Of a stretch of 64,000 nt of DNA, positions 8,319-17,772 are shown in pieces. This DNA is from Rhodospirillales bacterium. GTDB lineage: Bacteria > Pseudomonadota > Alphaproteobacteria > Rhodospirillales > Defluviicoccaceae. A model generated the notes under the pieces. The model had not been told where the DNA came from, did not search any database, and was given only the letters and a program-made list of their open reading frames with translations. Both the position numbers and the translations under genes were made by a program. The stretch lies in NCBI GenBank assembly GCA_016712595.1, contig JADJQT010000006.1, forward strand, positions 87,143-151,142, read 5' to 3'. Each line of letters begins with the position of its first letter. The stretch's first letter is position 1.

Positions 8319-8999
8319 TCAGTAAATCCGGGTGAGGACGGGAAGCAGGGAGGCTTGATGCAGGATCAGCAGTAGCTGCACGATGCCGAGGCCCCAGATC
8401 ATCCAGACGTAATCCTTGGCGTTGGCCCGGATCGTCGCCGGATCGACGCCGCAGGTCGCAGCGTCCCGCAGCAGGCGAAGCCGGGGAAAGAACGTCGGCG
8501 TCTCCCGGCAGTACTGAACGAACTTGTCCGCAAAGAGGTCGTGAAGTTTCGCCTCCTCCTTGCGGATCACCCGCGGGTAATACCCGGCGAACCACACGAC
8601 CACGGCCGCCGCAATCAGCAGCGATCCGGCGGCAAGCGCGATCCCGACAAGACCGACGAAGGTGTACAAATAGACCGGGTTCCGGCACATCGAGTAAGGG
8701 CCGAGGGTCAGCAGCTCGCGCTGCTTGCGCCCAGCGATATAAAGCGCGGTCCAGGCACGACCGGCGATCGCGAACCGGACGAGCGTATAGCCGGCTGCCA
8801 GCATCACGGCGCTGACCAGCGGCGGCCAGTCGCTCGCGGTGACGCTCAGGAGGGCGAGCGCGGCGATGAAGAAGGCGCGGGTCGCGATCTGCTTGCGACC
8901 GTCCGGTGCGCTCAGCAGTCCTGCAGCAGTCCGGCCCGCCGGCCTCTCCGGCGACGGAGCTGCGTGCTGCAGCGAAAGATCGAGGTTAACGTCGGTCAT
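8319..8999 (-). CDS. Membrane methyltransferase of the isoprenylcysteine/phospholipid methyltransferase type
   Basis: Four or five hydrophobic helices precede the family motif region: LGPYSMCRNPVYLYTF, then VVVWFAGYYPRVIRKEEAKL and FADKFVQYCRETPTFFP. The RNPVY and RKEE..L..F....Y.RETP elements bind S-adenosylmethionine in ICMT/PEMT-like enzymes. The start at 8999 (MTDVNLDLSL) has AAGG upstream; an in-frame ATG at 9047 would add 16 residues. It sits between the histidine kinase gene and the LpxO-like gene on one strand. A substrate in the lipid envelope is likely from context, but whether it methylates a phospholipid, lipid A phosphate or another group is open. Confidence 0.78.
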   Translation of the reverse strand: MTDVNLDLSLQHAAPSPERPAGRTAAGLLSAPDGRKQIATRAFFIAALALLSVTASDWPPLVSAVMLAAGYTLVRFAIAGRAWTALYIAGRKQRELLTLGPYSMCRNPVYLYTFVGLVGIALAAGSLLIAAAVVVWFAGYYPRVIRKEEAKLHDLFADKFVQYCRETPTFFPRLRLLRDAATCGVDPATIRANAKDYVWMIWGLGIVQLLLILHQASLLPVLTRIY

Positions 9000-9123
9000 G
9001 TTCAGCCTTGCCAGTGGATGGGGCGATCGCGTGTCGAAGAGCGCCACCGCCGAATCCGACTAGCACTTCTCCACCGGCGGAGGGACTTACATCTCTGTAA
9101 AGTGCCGCGCGGGCGTTTCCCGC

Positions 9124-10515
9124 TCAGCGGCCCGGCGCTGCTCCGGCCGGGAAGCGGAGCGTCACCCGCAGCCCTGGGCGGTTGTCGGCGAACTCTAAGC
9201 TCGCCGCATGCAGGTCGGCGATCGCCGCAACCAAGCTGAGCCCGAGCCCGCTGCCCGGGGTGTTCCGGCTGGTCTCCAGCCGGACAAACCGTTTGCACAC
9301 CTGGGCGCCCTGCCCTTCGGGAATGCCGGGACCGTCGTCGGCGACGCTGGCGCAAGCGCCTTCCGGGTTTTGCCGCACCGTCACCTCGATCCGGCTGCCG
9401 GCCGGGGTGTGCTCGATCGCGTTCTCGATCAGGTTGGCGAACAGCTGGGTCAGCAGCTCGGCATCACCGGTGATTCCGAGGCCATCGGCCAGCTCGGCGT
9501 GCAGCGCATGGCCGGCATCTTCGGCGACAGGAAGGTAGGTCTCCACGAGGTTCTGCAGCAACCGCGAGAGATCGACCGCACGAAATCCGGCCCGGCGCGA
9601 GCCGCTGTCGATCTGCGCGATCCGCAGCATGGCCGAGAACGTGGCGAGCAACCGGTCGGCGTCGGCGATTGCACCCGCGATCTCGCCTGCCATCGGACAA
9701 TCGCCCGCGCAGCCGGGTCGCTCGGTGAGGACCGCCAGCTCCAGACGCTGGCGTAGCCGGGTCAGCGGCGTGCGCAGGTCGTGCGCGATGTCGTTGCTAA
9801 CCTGCTGCAGGTCCTCGACCAACCGCTCGATCCGGGCGAGCATGGCGTTGACCAACCGCGCCAGTTCATCGAACTCGTCCTGACGCGGGCTGATCGCCAG
9901 CCGGCGCGACAGATCCCCGCGGATGATGTCGTTGCTGGTGACACTCATCGCGCGCAGCCGCCGCACCGCCCGCTCGCCGGTGGCAAGTGCCAGCAGCAGC
10001 GCCACGGCGATCGTTGCGAGGCCGCAGACGAGAAACCCGCGAACGATGATCTCGCGCAGCTGCCGCAGAGGGTGCGAATCCCGGCCGACGAACAGGTACC
10101 AACCATCGTCGAAGACGCGGCCCTTGCCGTGCACGACGTGCTCCGAATGTCGCCGTCCGGTGAGCGGGTCCTCCGGCGGCGGCAGGTCGATCCAGCCGTT
10201 CACCGGCATCATTGCCGCGAGGTTGCCGGCGACCACGCGACCGGACGCATCCTGCAGCAACAGGCGCGCGCCGCTGAGGTCGCCGTCGACCCGCCGGGCG
10301 ATCGTTTCCGCCACCGCGGCAAGGCCTTCCGCCGACCTCTCGGTCGCAAGCGCGCTGATCTCGGCGCGGATCTCGTTCTCCACCTGCTCGCGGATCGACC
10401 GGACGGTGGCGAGGTAGACGACGCTGAACAGCACCAGGACCGACAGGGAAAACAGTCCGGTGTAGGTTCCGGCGATGCGAAACGTCGAGCTGCGGAGCCG
10501 CTTACGCCAGTCCAC
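9124..10515 (-). CDS. Sensor histidine kinase (two-component system)
   Basis: The 463-residue kinase has transmembrane segments at about 13-38 and 158-180, a periplasmic sensor loop between them, a HAMP linker (about 181-235), and the dimerisation box SNDIAHDLRTPLTRLR with phospho-accepting His245. The ATP-binding domain shows NLIENAIEHTP (N box), DDGPGIP (G1) and GSGLGLSL (G2). It overlaps the upstream response regulator gene by 14 nt, so the two form a pair. The methyltransferase and LpxO-like genes follow 124 nt after its stop, suggesting the system tunes envelope lipids. The signal is unknown. Confidence 0.95.
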   Translation of the reverse strand: MDWRKRLRSSTFRIAGTYTGLFSLSVLVLFSVVYLATVRSIREQVENEIRAEISALATERSAEGLAAVAETIARRVDGDLSGARLLLQDASGRVVAGNLAAMMPVNGWIDLPPPEDPLTGRRHSEHVVHGKGRVFDDGWYLFVGRDSHPLRQLREIIVRGFLVCGLATIAVALLLALATGERAVRRLRAMSVTSNDIIRGDLSRRLAISPRQDEFDELARLVNAMLARIERLVEDLQQVSNDIAHDLRTPLTRLRQRLELAVLTERPGCAGDCPMAGEIAGAIADADRLLATFSAMLRIAQIDSGSRRAGFRAVDLSRLLQNLVETYLPVAEDAGHALHAELADGLGITGDAELLTQLFANLIENAIEHTPAGSRIEVTVRQNPEGACASVADDGPGIPEGQGAQVCKRFVRLETSRNTPGSGLGLSLVAAIADLHAASLEFADNRPGLRVTLRFPAGAAPGR

Positions 10516-11179
10516 GCAAGCAGTATCCGACGCCGCGTACGGTGTGGATCAGCTCCGGTGCGAAGCCCTTGTCGATCTTGTTGCGCAGCCGGCTGACGTG
10601 CGTCTCGACGACGGTGGTTTTCGGATCGAAGGTGAACTTCCAGACGCGTTCCAGCAGCATTGTCTTGGTCACCACCTTCCCCGCGTTGCACATCAGAAAC
10701 TCGAGCAGCTCGAACTCGCGCGGGAGCAAATCGATCGGGTCGCCCGACCGCGTCGCAGTCCGCCGGATCAGGTCGAGCTCGAGGTCGGCCACCCGCAGCC
10801 GGGTCGGTGATTCCGCCGTCGACGAGCGCCGGCCCAGCGCGCTGACCCTGGCGAGCAGCTCGGCGATCGCGAACGGCTTGATCAGGTAGTCGTCGCCGCC
10901 GGCCTCGAGGCCGGTGACGCGGTCGTCGATGCCGGCAAGCGCGCTGAGGAACAGCACCGGTGCGCCGCCCCCCTCGCCCCTGAGCTGCCTGACCAAGCTG
11001 ACGCCGTCGATCGCCGGCAGCATGCGATCGACGATCAGCACGTCGAAGCTGGCATTCCGCGCGAGGTCGAGCGCTTCCCTGCCATCCGCCGACCATGCAA
11101 CGGTGTGGCCGGCGCGTTCCAGGGCGGTCGCCACATAGCGGGCGGTCTCGGTGTCGTCCTCCACAAGCAGGAGATGCAT
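10502..11179 (-). CDS. OmpR-family response regulator
   Basis: The receiver domain begins MHLLLVEDD and has the phospho-acceptor Asp51 in VLIVDRMLPAIDG, the conserved Ser/Thr region at LFLSAL, and Lys in YLIKPF. The C-terminal winged helix ends with VVETHVSRLRNKIDKGF and HTVRGVGYCL, typical of OmpR/PhoB DNA-binding domains. The start at 11179 has GGAAG eight bases upstream and places the first strand at residue 2, as usual; a longer frame to 11203 is less likely. The histidine kinase gene overlaps its 3' end. Targets probably include the downstream methyltransferase and hydroxylase genes. Confidence 0.95.
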   Translation of the reverse strand: MHLLLVEDDTETARYVATALERAGHTVAWSADGREALDLARNASFDVLIVDRMLPAIDGVSLVRQLRGEGGGAPVLFLSALAGIDDRVTGLEAGGDDYLIKPFAIAELLARVSALGRRSSTAESPTRLRVADLELDLIRRTATRSGDPIDLLPREFELLEFLMCNAGKVVTKTMLLERVWKFTFDPKTTVVETHVSRLRNKIDKGFAPELIHTVRGVGYCLRGLA

Positions 11180-11581
11180 GCGTGCGCTTCCGACCCAGGC
11201 CACTGCGGAACCGGCAGTGTCGCCGAGCCTAGCCGTTCGCGATGGCGGTGTCGATGCAGAGGGCGTAGCGTTGGTCGTTCGCTAAACAACGGTGCCTTTA
11301 TAAACGAAACGCAGCGATTGACGATTTGATCGAGATGCTGCCATTGCGCGTTCGGCGGAGTTGGCGGCCGACGGCGACAGCCAGTTGAGGATGCGTCCCG
11401 CGACCCGTCCCCCCAGCGGCACCAGTGTCAGCGCGTGCGGCAGGTCCTTCCAGATCCTCCGCGGCGACACCGAATAGAACAGGCTCTTAAGCGGTTTCGG
11501 AGTGTGCCGACGGCGTAAGTGTCATGATGTGACCAAAGACTGGGCCTCCCTTCCATCACCTCCCTGCGTCTGCTCTTGGCA
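11180..11581. other. Intergenic region upstream of the response regulator
   Basis: About 400 nt between the regulator start and the insertion element. It should contain the promoter of the minus-strand regulator operon, but no clear hexamers were picked out. A 62-codon minus-strand frame (11282-11470) was not recognised and may be a gene fragment cut by the insertion. Confidence 0.4.
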
Positions 11582-13161
11582 GAGGCTGTGTGAAAACGCG
11601 GGGTGGGCTATTGTTGGCGGCGGGTTAGCCGGGGGTGCGCATGAGCCGCTTCATCGAAGGCGAGGACCGACTGCAGCAGTCGCTGCTGCCGAACTGCATC
11701 GACGATTATGTTTCCGAGGACAATCCGGTGCGGGTGGTCGAGGCCTATGTCGACGAACTCGACTTGGCGGCGTTGGGTTTTGATCGGGCGAGCCCGGCGG
11801 CAACGGGCCGTCCTGCCTACCATCCGGCGACGCTGCTCGAGATTTACCTGTACGGCTACCTCAACCGCATCCAGTCGAGCCACCGGCTCGAGCGCGAGGC
11901 GCGGCGCAATCTCGAGCTGATGTGGCTCACCCGCCGGCTCGCCCCCGACTTCAAGACGATCGCCGACTTTCGCCGCGACAACGGCGCCGCGATCCGTGCG
12001 GCGTGTGCCGAGTTCATCCTGCTGTGCCGCCGGCTGGGGCTTTTCAGCCAAGCGGTGGCGGCGATCGACGGCAGCAAGTTCAAGGCGGTCAACGCCCGCG
12101 ACCGCAACTACACACCGGGCAAGCTGCAGCGCCGCATCGAACAGATCGAGGCCAGCGTCGCCCGCTGGCTCGGCGCGCTGGACGCGGCCGACCTGCAGGA
12201 GGGCTCGGTCGCGCAAGACAAAGCGGTGCGGCTGGCGGAGAAGGTCGCGGCGATGCGCGCCAAGGTGCGCGAGCTGCGTGCTTTGAAGGCGCGGGTGGAA
12301 GCCGCGCCCGACGGCCAGATCTCGCTGACCGACCCCGACGCACGGGCGATGGCGACCAACATGCGCGGCGCCAGCGTCGTCGGCTACAACGTGCAGACGG
12401 CGGTCGAGACCGAGCATCATCTGATCGTCGCGCACGAGGTTACGAACGTCGTCGTCGACCGGGCGTTGCTGGCACCGATGGCGGCCAGGGCGAAGGCGGC
12501 GATGGGCCAGGACGCGATCGACGTGCTGGCCGACCGCGGCTATTTCAGCAGCGAGCAGATCCGGGCATGCGAAGCGATCGGGGTGACCCCCTACGTGCCC
12601 AAGCCGCTGACCTCGGGGGCAAGAGCCGAGGGCCGCTATGCCAAAGAGGACTTCGTCTATCTGCCGGCCGAGGACGCCTATCGCTGTCCCGCCGGCGAGG
12701 TGCTCCCGCGCCGTTTCGGCTCGGTCCTGCAGGGCCGGACGATGATCACCTACTTTTCGACCCGCTGCGGCGAGTGCGCGCTGAAGAGCCGGTGCACGCC
12801 GGCCAGGAACGGCGTGTCCGGCGCTGGGAGCACGAGGCGGTCATCGACGCCATGCTGGCGCGGATCGAGCACGCGCCCGAGGCAATGACGGTGCGCCGCC
12901 GCACGGTCGAGCATCCTTTCGCCACGCTCAAGGCCTGGATGGGTGCGACGCACTCCCTCACCAGGGGGCTGGAGCGGGTGCGAACGGAAATGAGCCTGCA
13001 CGTGCTCGCCTACAACATGAAACGGGTGATCAATCTCCTCGGCACCCGGCCGCTCATCGCCGCGATCCGCAGCTGAGGCGCGATCTCGTCCCGCCGACTG
13101 CGCCCGCACCAGCCAAGGTGCCTGCCAATCGGCGATTGAGCACCAGTTTTCACACGGGCTC
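11582..13161 (+). mobile_element. IS1182-family insertion sequence
   Basis: The element is bounded by imperfect 16-bp inverted repeats: GAGGCTGTGTGAAAAC at 11582-11597 and its counterpart at 13146-13161 (reading GAGCCCGTGTGAAAAC on the minus strand), 14 of 16 matching. One transposase gene fills it. Target-site duplications were not evident. It separates the two-component operon from kdsA, whose start lies only 160 nt beyond its right end. Confidence 0.8.
11641..13076 (+). pseudogene. IS1182-family transposase, broken by one frameshift
   Basis: The first frame runs from MSRFIEGEDRLQQSLLP through the RNase-H-like core, including VAAIDGSKFKAVN with the first Asp, NVQTAVETEHHLIVAHEVTN, and VLADRGYFSSEQI with the second Asp. 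It goes wrong after RCTPARN at about 12810. The adjacent frame resumes at once with ERRVRRWEHEAVIDAM and continues through TVEHPFATLKAWMG, the region of the catalytic Glu, to the natural end ALRS-type tail at 13076. Loss of a single base near 12805 explains it. Everything else is intact, so inactivation is recent or a base-call error; no slippery heptamer suggests programmed shifting. Confidence 0.85.
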
Positions 13162-13320
13162 GGGATTACGCGTTGGATCGCGACGGGACAGCAGAAGTGA
13201 AACATGAGGCGTAGCCGATCGCTTTGCGGCATTGCCGAAGGCGCGGGCGCGGGTGCACACTCCGGTGGCCTCGGTCCATCGGCCGAGGCCGCCGGATGGA
13301 CGAAGCCTAGGAGACGCGCG

Positions 13321-14163
13321 TTGACACCCCCCCGCCACGTCACGGTCAGCGGGCTGGCAATCGGCAACGATCTGCCGCTCGTGATTATCGCCGGCCCCTG
13401 CGTCATGGAAAGCCGCGCCCATGCGCTGGAGACCGCCTACGCGCTGGCGGAAATGGCCCGGGATCTCGACGTCGGCCTGATCTACAAGACCTCGTTCGAC
13501 AAGGCCAACCGCACCAGCCTTTCCGGTGCCCGTGGCGCCGGTCTCGACGCGGCGCTGCCGGTGTTCGCCGAGATTCGCGAATCCGTGGGCCTGCCGGTGA
13601 TCACCGACGTGCACGAGCCGGCGCACTGCGCCGCCGTCGCCAAGGTGGTCGATGTTCTGCAAATCCCGGCTTTCCTCTGCCGCCAGACCGATCTTCTCGT
13701 CGCCGCCGCCGAGACCGGCTGCGCCATCAACGTCAAGAAGGGCCAGTTCCTCGCCCCCTGGGACATGGTCAACGTCGTCGAGAAGATCCGTGCCGCCGGC
13801 AATGACCGGGTGATGGTCTGCGAACGCGGCGCGAGCTTCGGCTACAATACCCTGATCTCCGACATGCGGGCGTTGCCGATCCTCGCCAACACTGGCTGCC
13901 CCGTCGTTTTCGATGCGACTCACTCCGTGCAACAGCCCGGCGGCAAAGGCAGCGCGTCCGGCGGCCAGCGCGAATTCGCGCCGATTCTCGCGCGTGCCGC
14001 CGTCGCCGTCGGCGTCGCCGCCGTGTTCATGGAAACGCATCCCGATCCCGATTCGGCGCCGAGCGACGGGCCGAACATGATCCCGATGAAACAGCTGCCC
14101 GCCGTGATCGGCGCGCTGCTCGAATTCGACCGGCTGGCCAAAGCGCATCCGGTGAGCATCTAG
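13321..14163 (+). CDS. kdsA: 3-deoxy-D-manno-octulosonate-8-phosphate synthase KdsA
   Basis: KdsA condenses phosphoenolpyruvate with arabinose-5-phosphate to give Kdo-8-phosphate, the precursor of Kdo in the lipopolysaccharide inner core. Family stretches include IIAGPCVMESR, YKTSFDKANRTS, GLPVITDVHEP, LQIPAFLCRQTDLL, NVKKGQFLAPWDM and the FMETHPDPDSAPSDGPNM stretch near the end. The start is a TTG with AGGAG seven bases before it, giving 280 residues, the normal size; the longer upstream frame from 13204 encodes low-complexity sequence and has no ribosome-binding site. A Cys in place of the metal-independent Asn was not checked against a reference. The insertion element ends about 160 nt upstream and may affect its promoter. 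Confidence 0.95.
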   Translation: MTPPRHVTVSGLAIGNDLPLVIIAGPCVMESRAHALETAYALAEMARDLDVGLIYKTSFDKANRTSLSGARGAGLDAALPVFAEIRESVGLPVITDVHEPAHCAAVAKVVDVLQIPAFLCRQTDLLVAAAETGCAINVKKGQFLAPWDMVNVVEKIRAAGNDRVMVCERGASFGYNTLISDMRALPILANTGCPVVFDATHSVQQPGGKGSASGGQREFAPILARAAVAVGVAAVFMETHPDPDSAPSDGPNMIPMKQLPAVIGALLEFDRLAKAHPVSI

Positions 14164-14271
14164 GCGCGAGCGCGGCTTGCGGGCGCGTGTGGCCCAACCC
14201 TATGATCCCGCCGCGCGCGACCGGCTTTTCCGGGCGAGCGCGCCACAACGCAGCTTCGGGAACGCTCGCTC

Positions 14272-16155
14272 ATGCTGGACGCCATCCGCAAACGCGCCGG
14301 GTCGCTGGTCGTAAAAATCCTGTTCTTGATCCTGGTGCTGAGCTTCGGCGTGTGGGGGATCGCCGACGTCATCAGCCCACGCGGACACGGTGACTGGGCC
14401 GCGAAGGTCGGTGACGAGACGATCTCGGCCACGGCTTTCCAAACGGAGGTGCGGGCGACCGTGCGCCGTCTGGGCGCCGCGATGGGCAAGCCGATCGATG
14501 CCGAACAGGCCCGGGCCCTCGGCATCTCCTCGTCGGTCCTCAACCAGATGGTCGAACGCGCGCTCTTCGAAAAGGCGGCTTATGACCTGAAGTTGACCGT
14601 CACCGACGCGAGCATCCGCGACCTGATCAAGGGCGACGAGCGGTTTTTCAACGCCTCGGGCGCCTTTGATGCCGACGTGTTCAACCGGCTCCTGCGCAGC
14701 AACGATCTGACCGAAGACCGCTACGTCGCCCTCCTACGTCAGGAAATGCTACGCCAGCAATTGCTGAGCAGCCTTACCGGCGGCGTCGTTCCACCGCAGG
14801 CGGCCGTCGAAGCCCTTACGCTTTACCACGGTGAACGGCGAACCGCCGAGATCGTGCGCATCATGGATGCCAACATCAGCGGCATCCCCGCGCCCGATGA
14901 GGACGCGCTCAAGACGTTCTACAGCGATTTCTCCGGCCTGTTCGCCACTCCGGAGCTCCGTTCCGTCAGTGCCGTCATCCTGTCCGCCAACGCCGTCGCC
15001 GCGAATCTGACCCTCGACGACGAGGAACTGCGACGCCAGTATCAGGAAAGGCTCGCGGATTACACCCGGGCCGAGCGCCGTAGCTTTCGCCAGATTGTCT
15101 TTGCCGACGAAGCCGCAGCGCGGGCAGCGCGCTCGCGGCTTGACAGCGGCACCGACTTCACCACGCTCGCCCGCGACACCGCGGCGAAGAGCGGCGGCAA
15201 CACCGATGCCGAGGTTATCGGCCCGGTGACGCGCGATCAGCTTCCGCCGGAACTCGCCGAGGTGATTTTCCGCACGCCGGCAGGGGGGACAAGCGAGCCG
15301 ATCCACACCTCCCTCGGCTGGCACCTGATCACGGTGACCGCTGTTGAACCCGGCGCGGTCAAGCCCTTCGCCGAAGTGAAGGACGAACTCGCCGCGGCGG
15401 TGAAACACGACCGGGCGATCGATTCACTTGTCGATCTTAGCAACAAGCTCGACGACGCGCTCGGCCGGGGCGCCAGTCTCAGCGAAGCCGCGAGCGAACT
15501 CGGGATTTCGGTGCGCACGATTTCGGCGCTCGATTCCTCCGGACAGGACGCCGACGGCAAACCAGTGCCAGACCTGCCGGCAAAGTTCGTCGAATCGGTG
15601 TTTTCCACCCCGGCAAACAGCGACAGCGGCCTAGTCGAGGCAGACAACGAAACCTATTTCGTCGTCCACGTCGACGCGATCAAACCATCCGCGGTACCGC
15701 CCCTGGAGACGATCAAGGCCCGCGTCGCCGAGGCCTGGCTCGCTCACGAGCGCACCACCAAGGCGAGAGCGCTCGCCGATGAGACGGCGGAGCGCGTGCG
15801 CGGCGGCGCCAGCCTTGCGGCCATCGCCAGCGAGAAGGGCTGGAAACTGGAAACGACGCCCGCCTTCGGTCGCGAGGGCGAAGGCGCAACCGACCTGCCC
15901 CGTCCGCTGATCACCGCTCTTTTCGCCGCCAAGGCCGGCGAGACCCTGAGCGTGCCGATCGATGACGGCTTCGCCGTGGCGCGGCTTGCGACGGTGAGCG
16001 CGCCGGGAGAGGATGCGATGCGCGTTGCCGAGCCGGGTGTCCGCAATGAGCTGACCCAGTCGCTGCAAGGCGACATTATCACGCAGCTCGCGGCCGCCTT
16101 GCGCCAGCGCTACTCGGTCAAGATCAACCCGCAAGCCCTCGAGCGCTCGCTCTGA
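14272..16155 (+). CDS. ppiD: PpiD-like membrane-anchored peptidyl-prolyl isomerase
   Basis: The 627-residue protein has one N-terminal membrane anchor (about residues 12-32, KILFLILVLSFGVWGI), a SurA-N-like region with repeated short helices (about 40-190), a parvulin domain (about 250-370, with AERRSFRQIVF, GPVTRDQLPPELAEVIF and EPIHTSLGWHLI), and a second, diverged repeat to the end. PpiD sits in the inner membrane and helps newly exported outer-membrane proteins fold at the Sec exit. The length is normal. It lies 108 nt after kdsA and 18 nt before trpE on the same strand; ppiD-trpE adjacency is common in alphaproteobacteria and suggests co-transcription. Confidence 0.92.
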   Translation: MLDAIRKRAGSLVVKILFLILVLSFGVWGIADVISPRGHGDWAAKVGDETISATAFQTEVRATVRRLGAAMGKPIDAEQARALGISSSVLNQMVERALFEKAAYDLKLTVTDASIRDLIKGDERFFNASGAFDADVFNRLLRSNDLTEDRYVALLRQEMLRQQLLSSLTGGVVPPQAAVEALTLYHGERRTAEIVRIMDANISGIPAPDEDALKTFYSDFSGLFATPELRSVSAVILSANAVAANLTLDDEELRRQYQERLADYTRAERRSFRQIVFADEAAARAARSRLDSGTDFTTLARDTAAKSGGNTDAEVIGPVTRDQLPPELAEVIFRTPAGGTSEPIHTSLGWHLITVTAVEPGAVKPFAEVKDELAAAVKHDRAIDSLVDLSNKLDDALGRGASLSEAASELGISVRTISALDSSGQDADGKPVPDLPAKFVESVFSTPANSDSGLVEADNETYFVVHVDAIKPSAVPPLETIKARVAEAWLAHERTTKARALADETAERVRGGASLAAIASEKGWKLETTPAFGREGEGATDLPRPLITALFAAKAGETLSVPIDDGFAVARLATVSAPGEDAMRVAEPGVRNELTQSLQGDIITQLAAALRQRYSVKINPQALERSL

Positions 16156-16173
16156 GAACCGGCAAGGCCCGCA

Positions 16174-17685
16174 ATGGATATTCAGCCGCCCTATTCGACC
16201 TTCGCCCGCACCTATGCGCAAGGGCGCGCGCAGGTGCTATGGACATCGCTCGTCGCCGACCTCGATACGCCGGTCTCAGCGATGCTGAAACTCGCCAAGG
16301 GATTGCCGAACACATTCCTGCTCGAGTCCGTCGAAGGCGGCGCCGTTCGCGGCCGCTATTCGTTCATCGGGCGCGATCCCGATCTGATCTGGCGCTGCCA
16401 CGGAAACGCCGCCGAAGTGCGCCGGCCGCACGAGTCCGGCGGCGATGCCTTCAATCCCTGCCCGGTCGGCAACGCGGAGGGGGCCCTCGCCTCGCTGCGG
16501 GCCATTGTCGCCGCCTCGCGCATTGATCTGCCGGCCGGCCTGCCGCCGATGTCGGCCGGCCTGTTCGGCTACATCGGCTATGATATGGTGCGGCTGATGG
16601 AGCGGCTGCCGGACGGCAATCCCGACACCTTGGGATTACCGGATGGTCTGTTCGTTAGACCGCTGGTGATCTGCGTCTTCGATACCATCGCCGACCGCCT
16701 GACGATCGTCACCCCGGTCCGGCCGCGCACGGGCTCTACCGTTGGCCTGGCCTACGAAGAGGCGCGCGAGCGCCTGGCAACGGCGATCGCCGATTTCTCG
16801 CGGACGGTCCCGCGCGGGCGCGGGCCGGCGGAACCGCCGCAGCCGATGCCACAGCCGGACTCGAACATCACCCAACCCGCCTACCACGCGATGGTCGAAA
16901 AGGCGAAGGGGTACATCTTCGCCGGCGATATCTTCCAGGTGGTTCCGTCGCAGCGCTTCCGCGTGCCGTTCGATCATCCGCCCTTCGCGCTCTACCGGGC
17001 GCTGCGACGATTGAATCCGTCGCCGTTCCTCTTCTACCTCGACTTCGACGGGTTCGCCGTCGTCGGGTCCAGCCCGGAGATCCTCGTGCGCGTGCGCGAC
17101 GGCAAGGTCACCATCCGGCCGATCGCCGGAACCCGCCGGCGTGGCGCCAGCCGCGAGGAGGACGTGGCGCTGGAGGCCGAACTTCTCGCCGATCCGAAGG
17201 AGCGGGCCGAGCACCTGATGTTGCTCGATCTCGGGCGCAACGACGTCGGCCGCGTTGCCGAGACCGGCTCGGTGCGCGTCACCGAACAAATGGTGATCGA
17301 GCGCTATTCGCATGTGATGCACATCGTCTCCAACGTCGAGGGCACGCTCGATGCCAAATATGATGTCATCGACGCGCTGATCGCCGGCTTTCCCGCCGGT
17401 ACCGTCTCCGGAGCACCAAAGGTGCGGGCGATGGAGATTATCGATGAGCTGGAGCCGGAGCGGCGCGGTATCTATGGCGGCTGCATCGGTTATATCGGCG
17501 CGTCGGGCGAGCTCGATACCTGCATTGCCCTGCGCACCGCCATCGTCAAGGATAAGATGCTCTACGTTCAGGCGGGCGGTGGCATCGTCGCCGACAGCGA
17601 CGCCGAAGCCGAATACCAGGAGACCTGCAACAAGGCGGGGGCCCTCCTCCGCGCCGCCGCGCAGGCGGCCGGCTACACGGATTAA
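16174..17685 (+). CDS. trpE: Anthranilate synthase component I
   Basis: TrpE uses glutamine-derived ammonia from TrpG to convert chorismate to anthranilate, the first step of tryptophan synthesis. The N-terminal tryptophan-binding region includes FLLESVEGG and RYSFIGRDPDL. The catalytic half shows GDIFQVVPSQRF, PSPFLFYLDFD, GSSPEILVRV, RPIAGTRRRG, LLDLGRNDVGRV, FPAGTVSGAPK, RRGIYGGCIGYIG and YVQAGGGIVADSD, all expected. The length of 503 residues is normal and AAGG precedes the ATG. TrpG is not next to it here, since the following gene is a convergent lipoprotein; in many alphaproteobacteria trpG, trpD and trpC would follow, so the operon appears split. Confidence 0.97.
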   Translation: MDIQPPYSTFARTYAQGRAQVLWTSLVADLDTPVSAMLKLAKGLPNTFLLESVEGGAVRGRYSFIGRDPDLIWRCHGNAAEVRRPHESGGDAFNPCPVGNAEGALASLRAIVAASRIDLPAGLPPMSAGLFGYIGYDMVRLMERLPDGNPDTLGLPDGLFVRPLVICVFDTIADRLTIVTPVRPRTGSTVGLAYEEARERLATAIADFSRTVPRGRGPAEPPQPMPQPDSNITQPAYHAMVEKAKGYIFAGDIFQVVPSQRFRVPFDHPPFALYRALRRLNPSPFLFYLDFDGFAVVGSSPEILVRVRDGKVTIRPIAGTRRRGASREEDVALEAELLADPKERAEHLMLLDLGRNDVGRVAETGSVRVTEQMVIERYSHVMHIVSNVEGTLDAKYDVIDALIAGFPAGTVSGAPKVRAMEIIDELEPERRGIYGGCIGYIGASGELDTCIALRTAIVKDKMLYVQAGGGIVADSDAEAEYQETCNKAGALLRAAAQAAGYTD

Positions 17686-17772
17686 GGCCGGGGACCGGGC
17701 TTTTCGTCCCCTCCTGCCCCGAGGACGCGACCGTCCCCGGGACTCGTGTGCTTGCTCGAGCGATCGAGTTGA

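Noticed and set aside
11282..11470. 62-codon minus-strand frame before the insertion element
   Set aside because: No family recognised, no ribosome-binding site, and position inside a promoter region; recorded only as a possible gene fragment.
12795..12835. Programmed ribosomal frameshift in the IS1182 transposase
   Set aside because: No slippery heptamer or stimulatory hairpin is evident and this family normally uses one continuous frame; a single-base loss is simpler.
13150..14148. 332-codon minus-strand frame opposite kdsA
   Set aside because: KdsA motifs on the plus strand are unmistakable; the antisense product has none.
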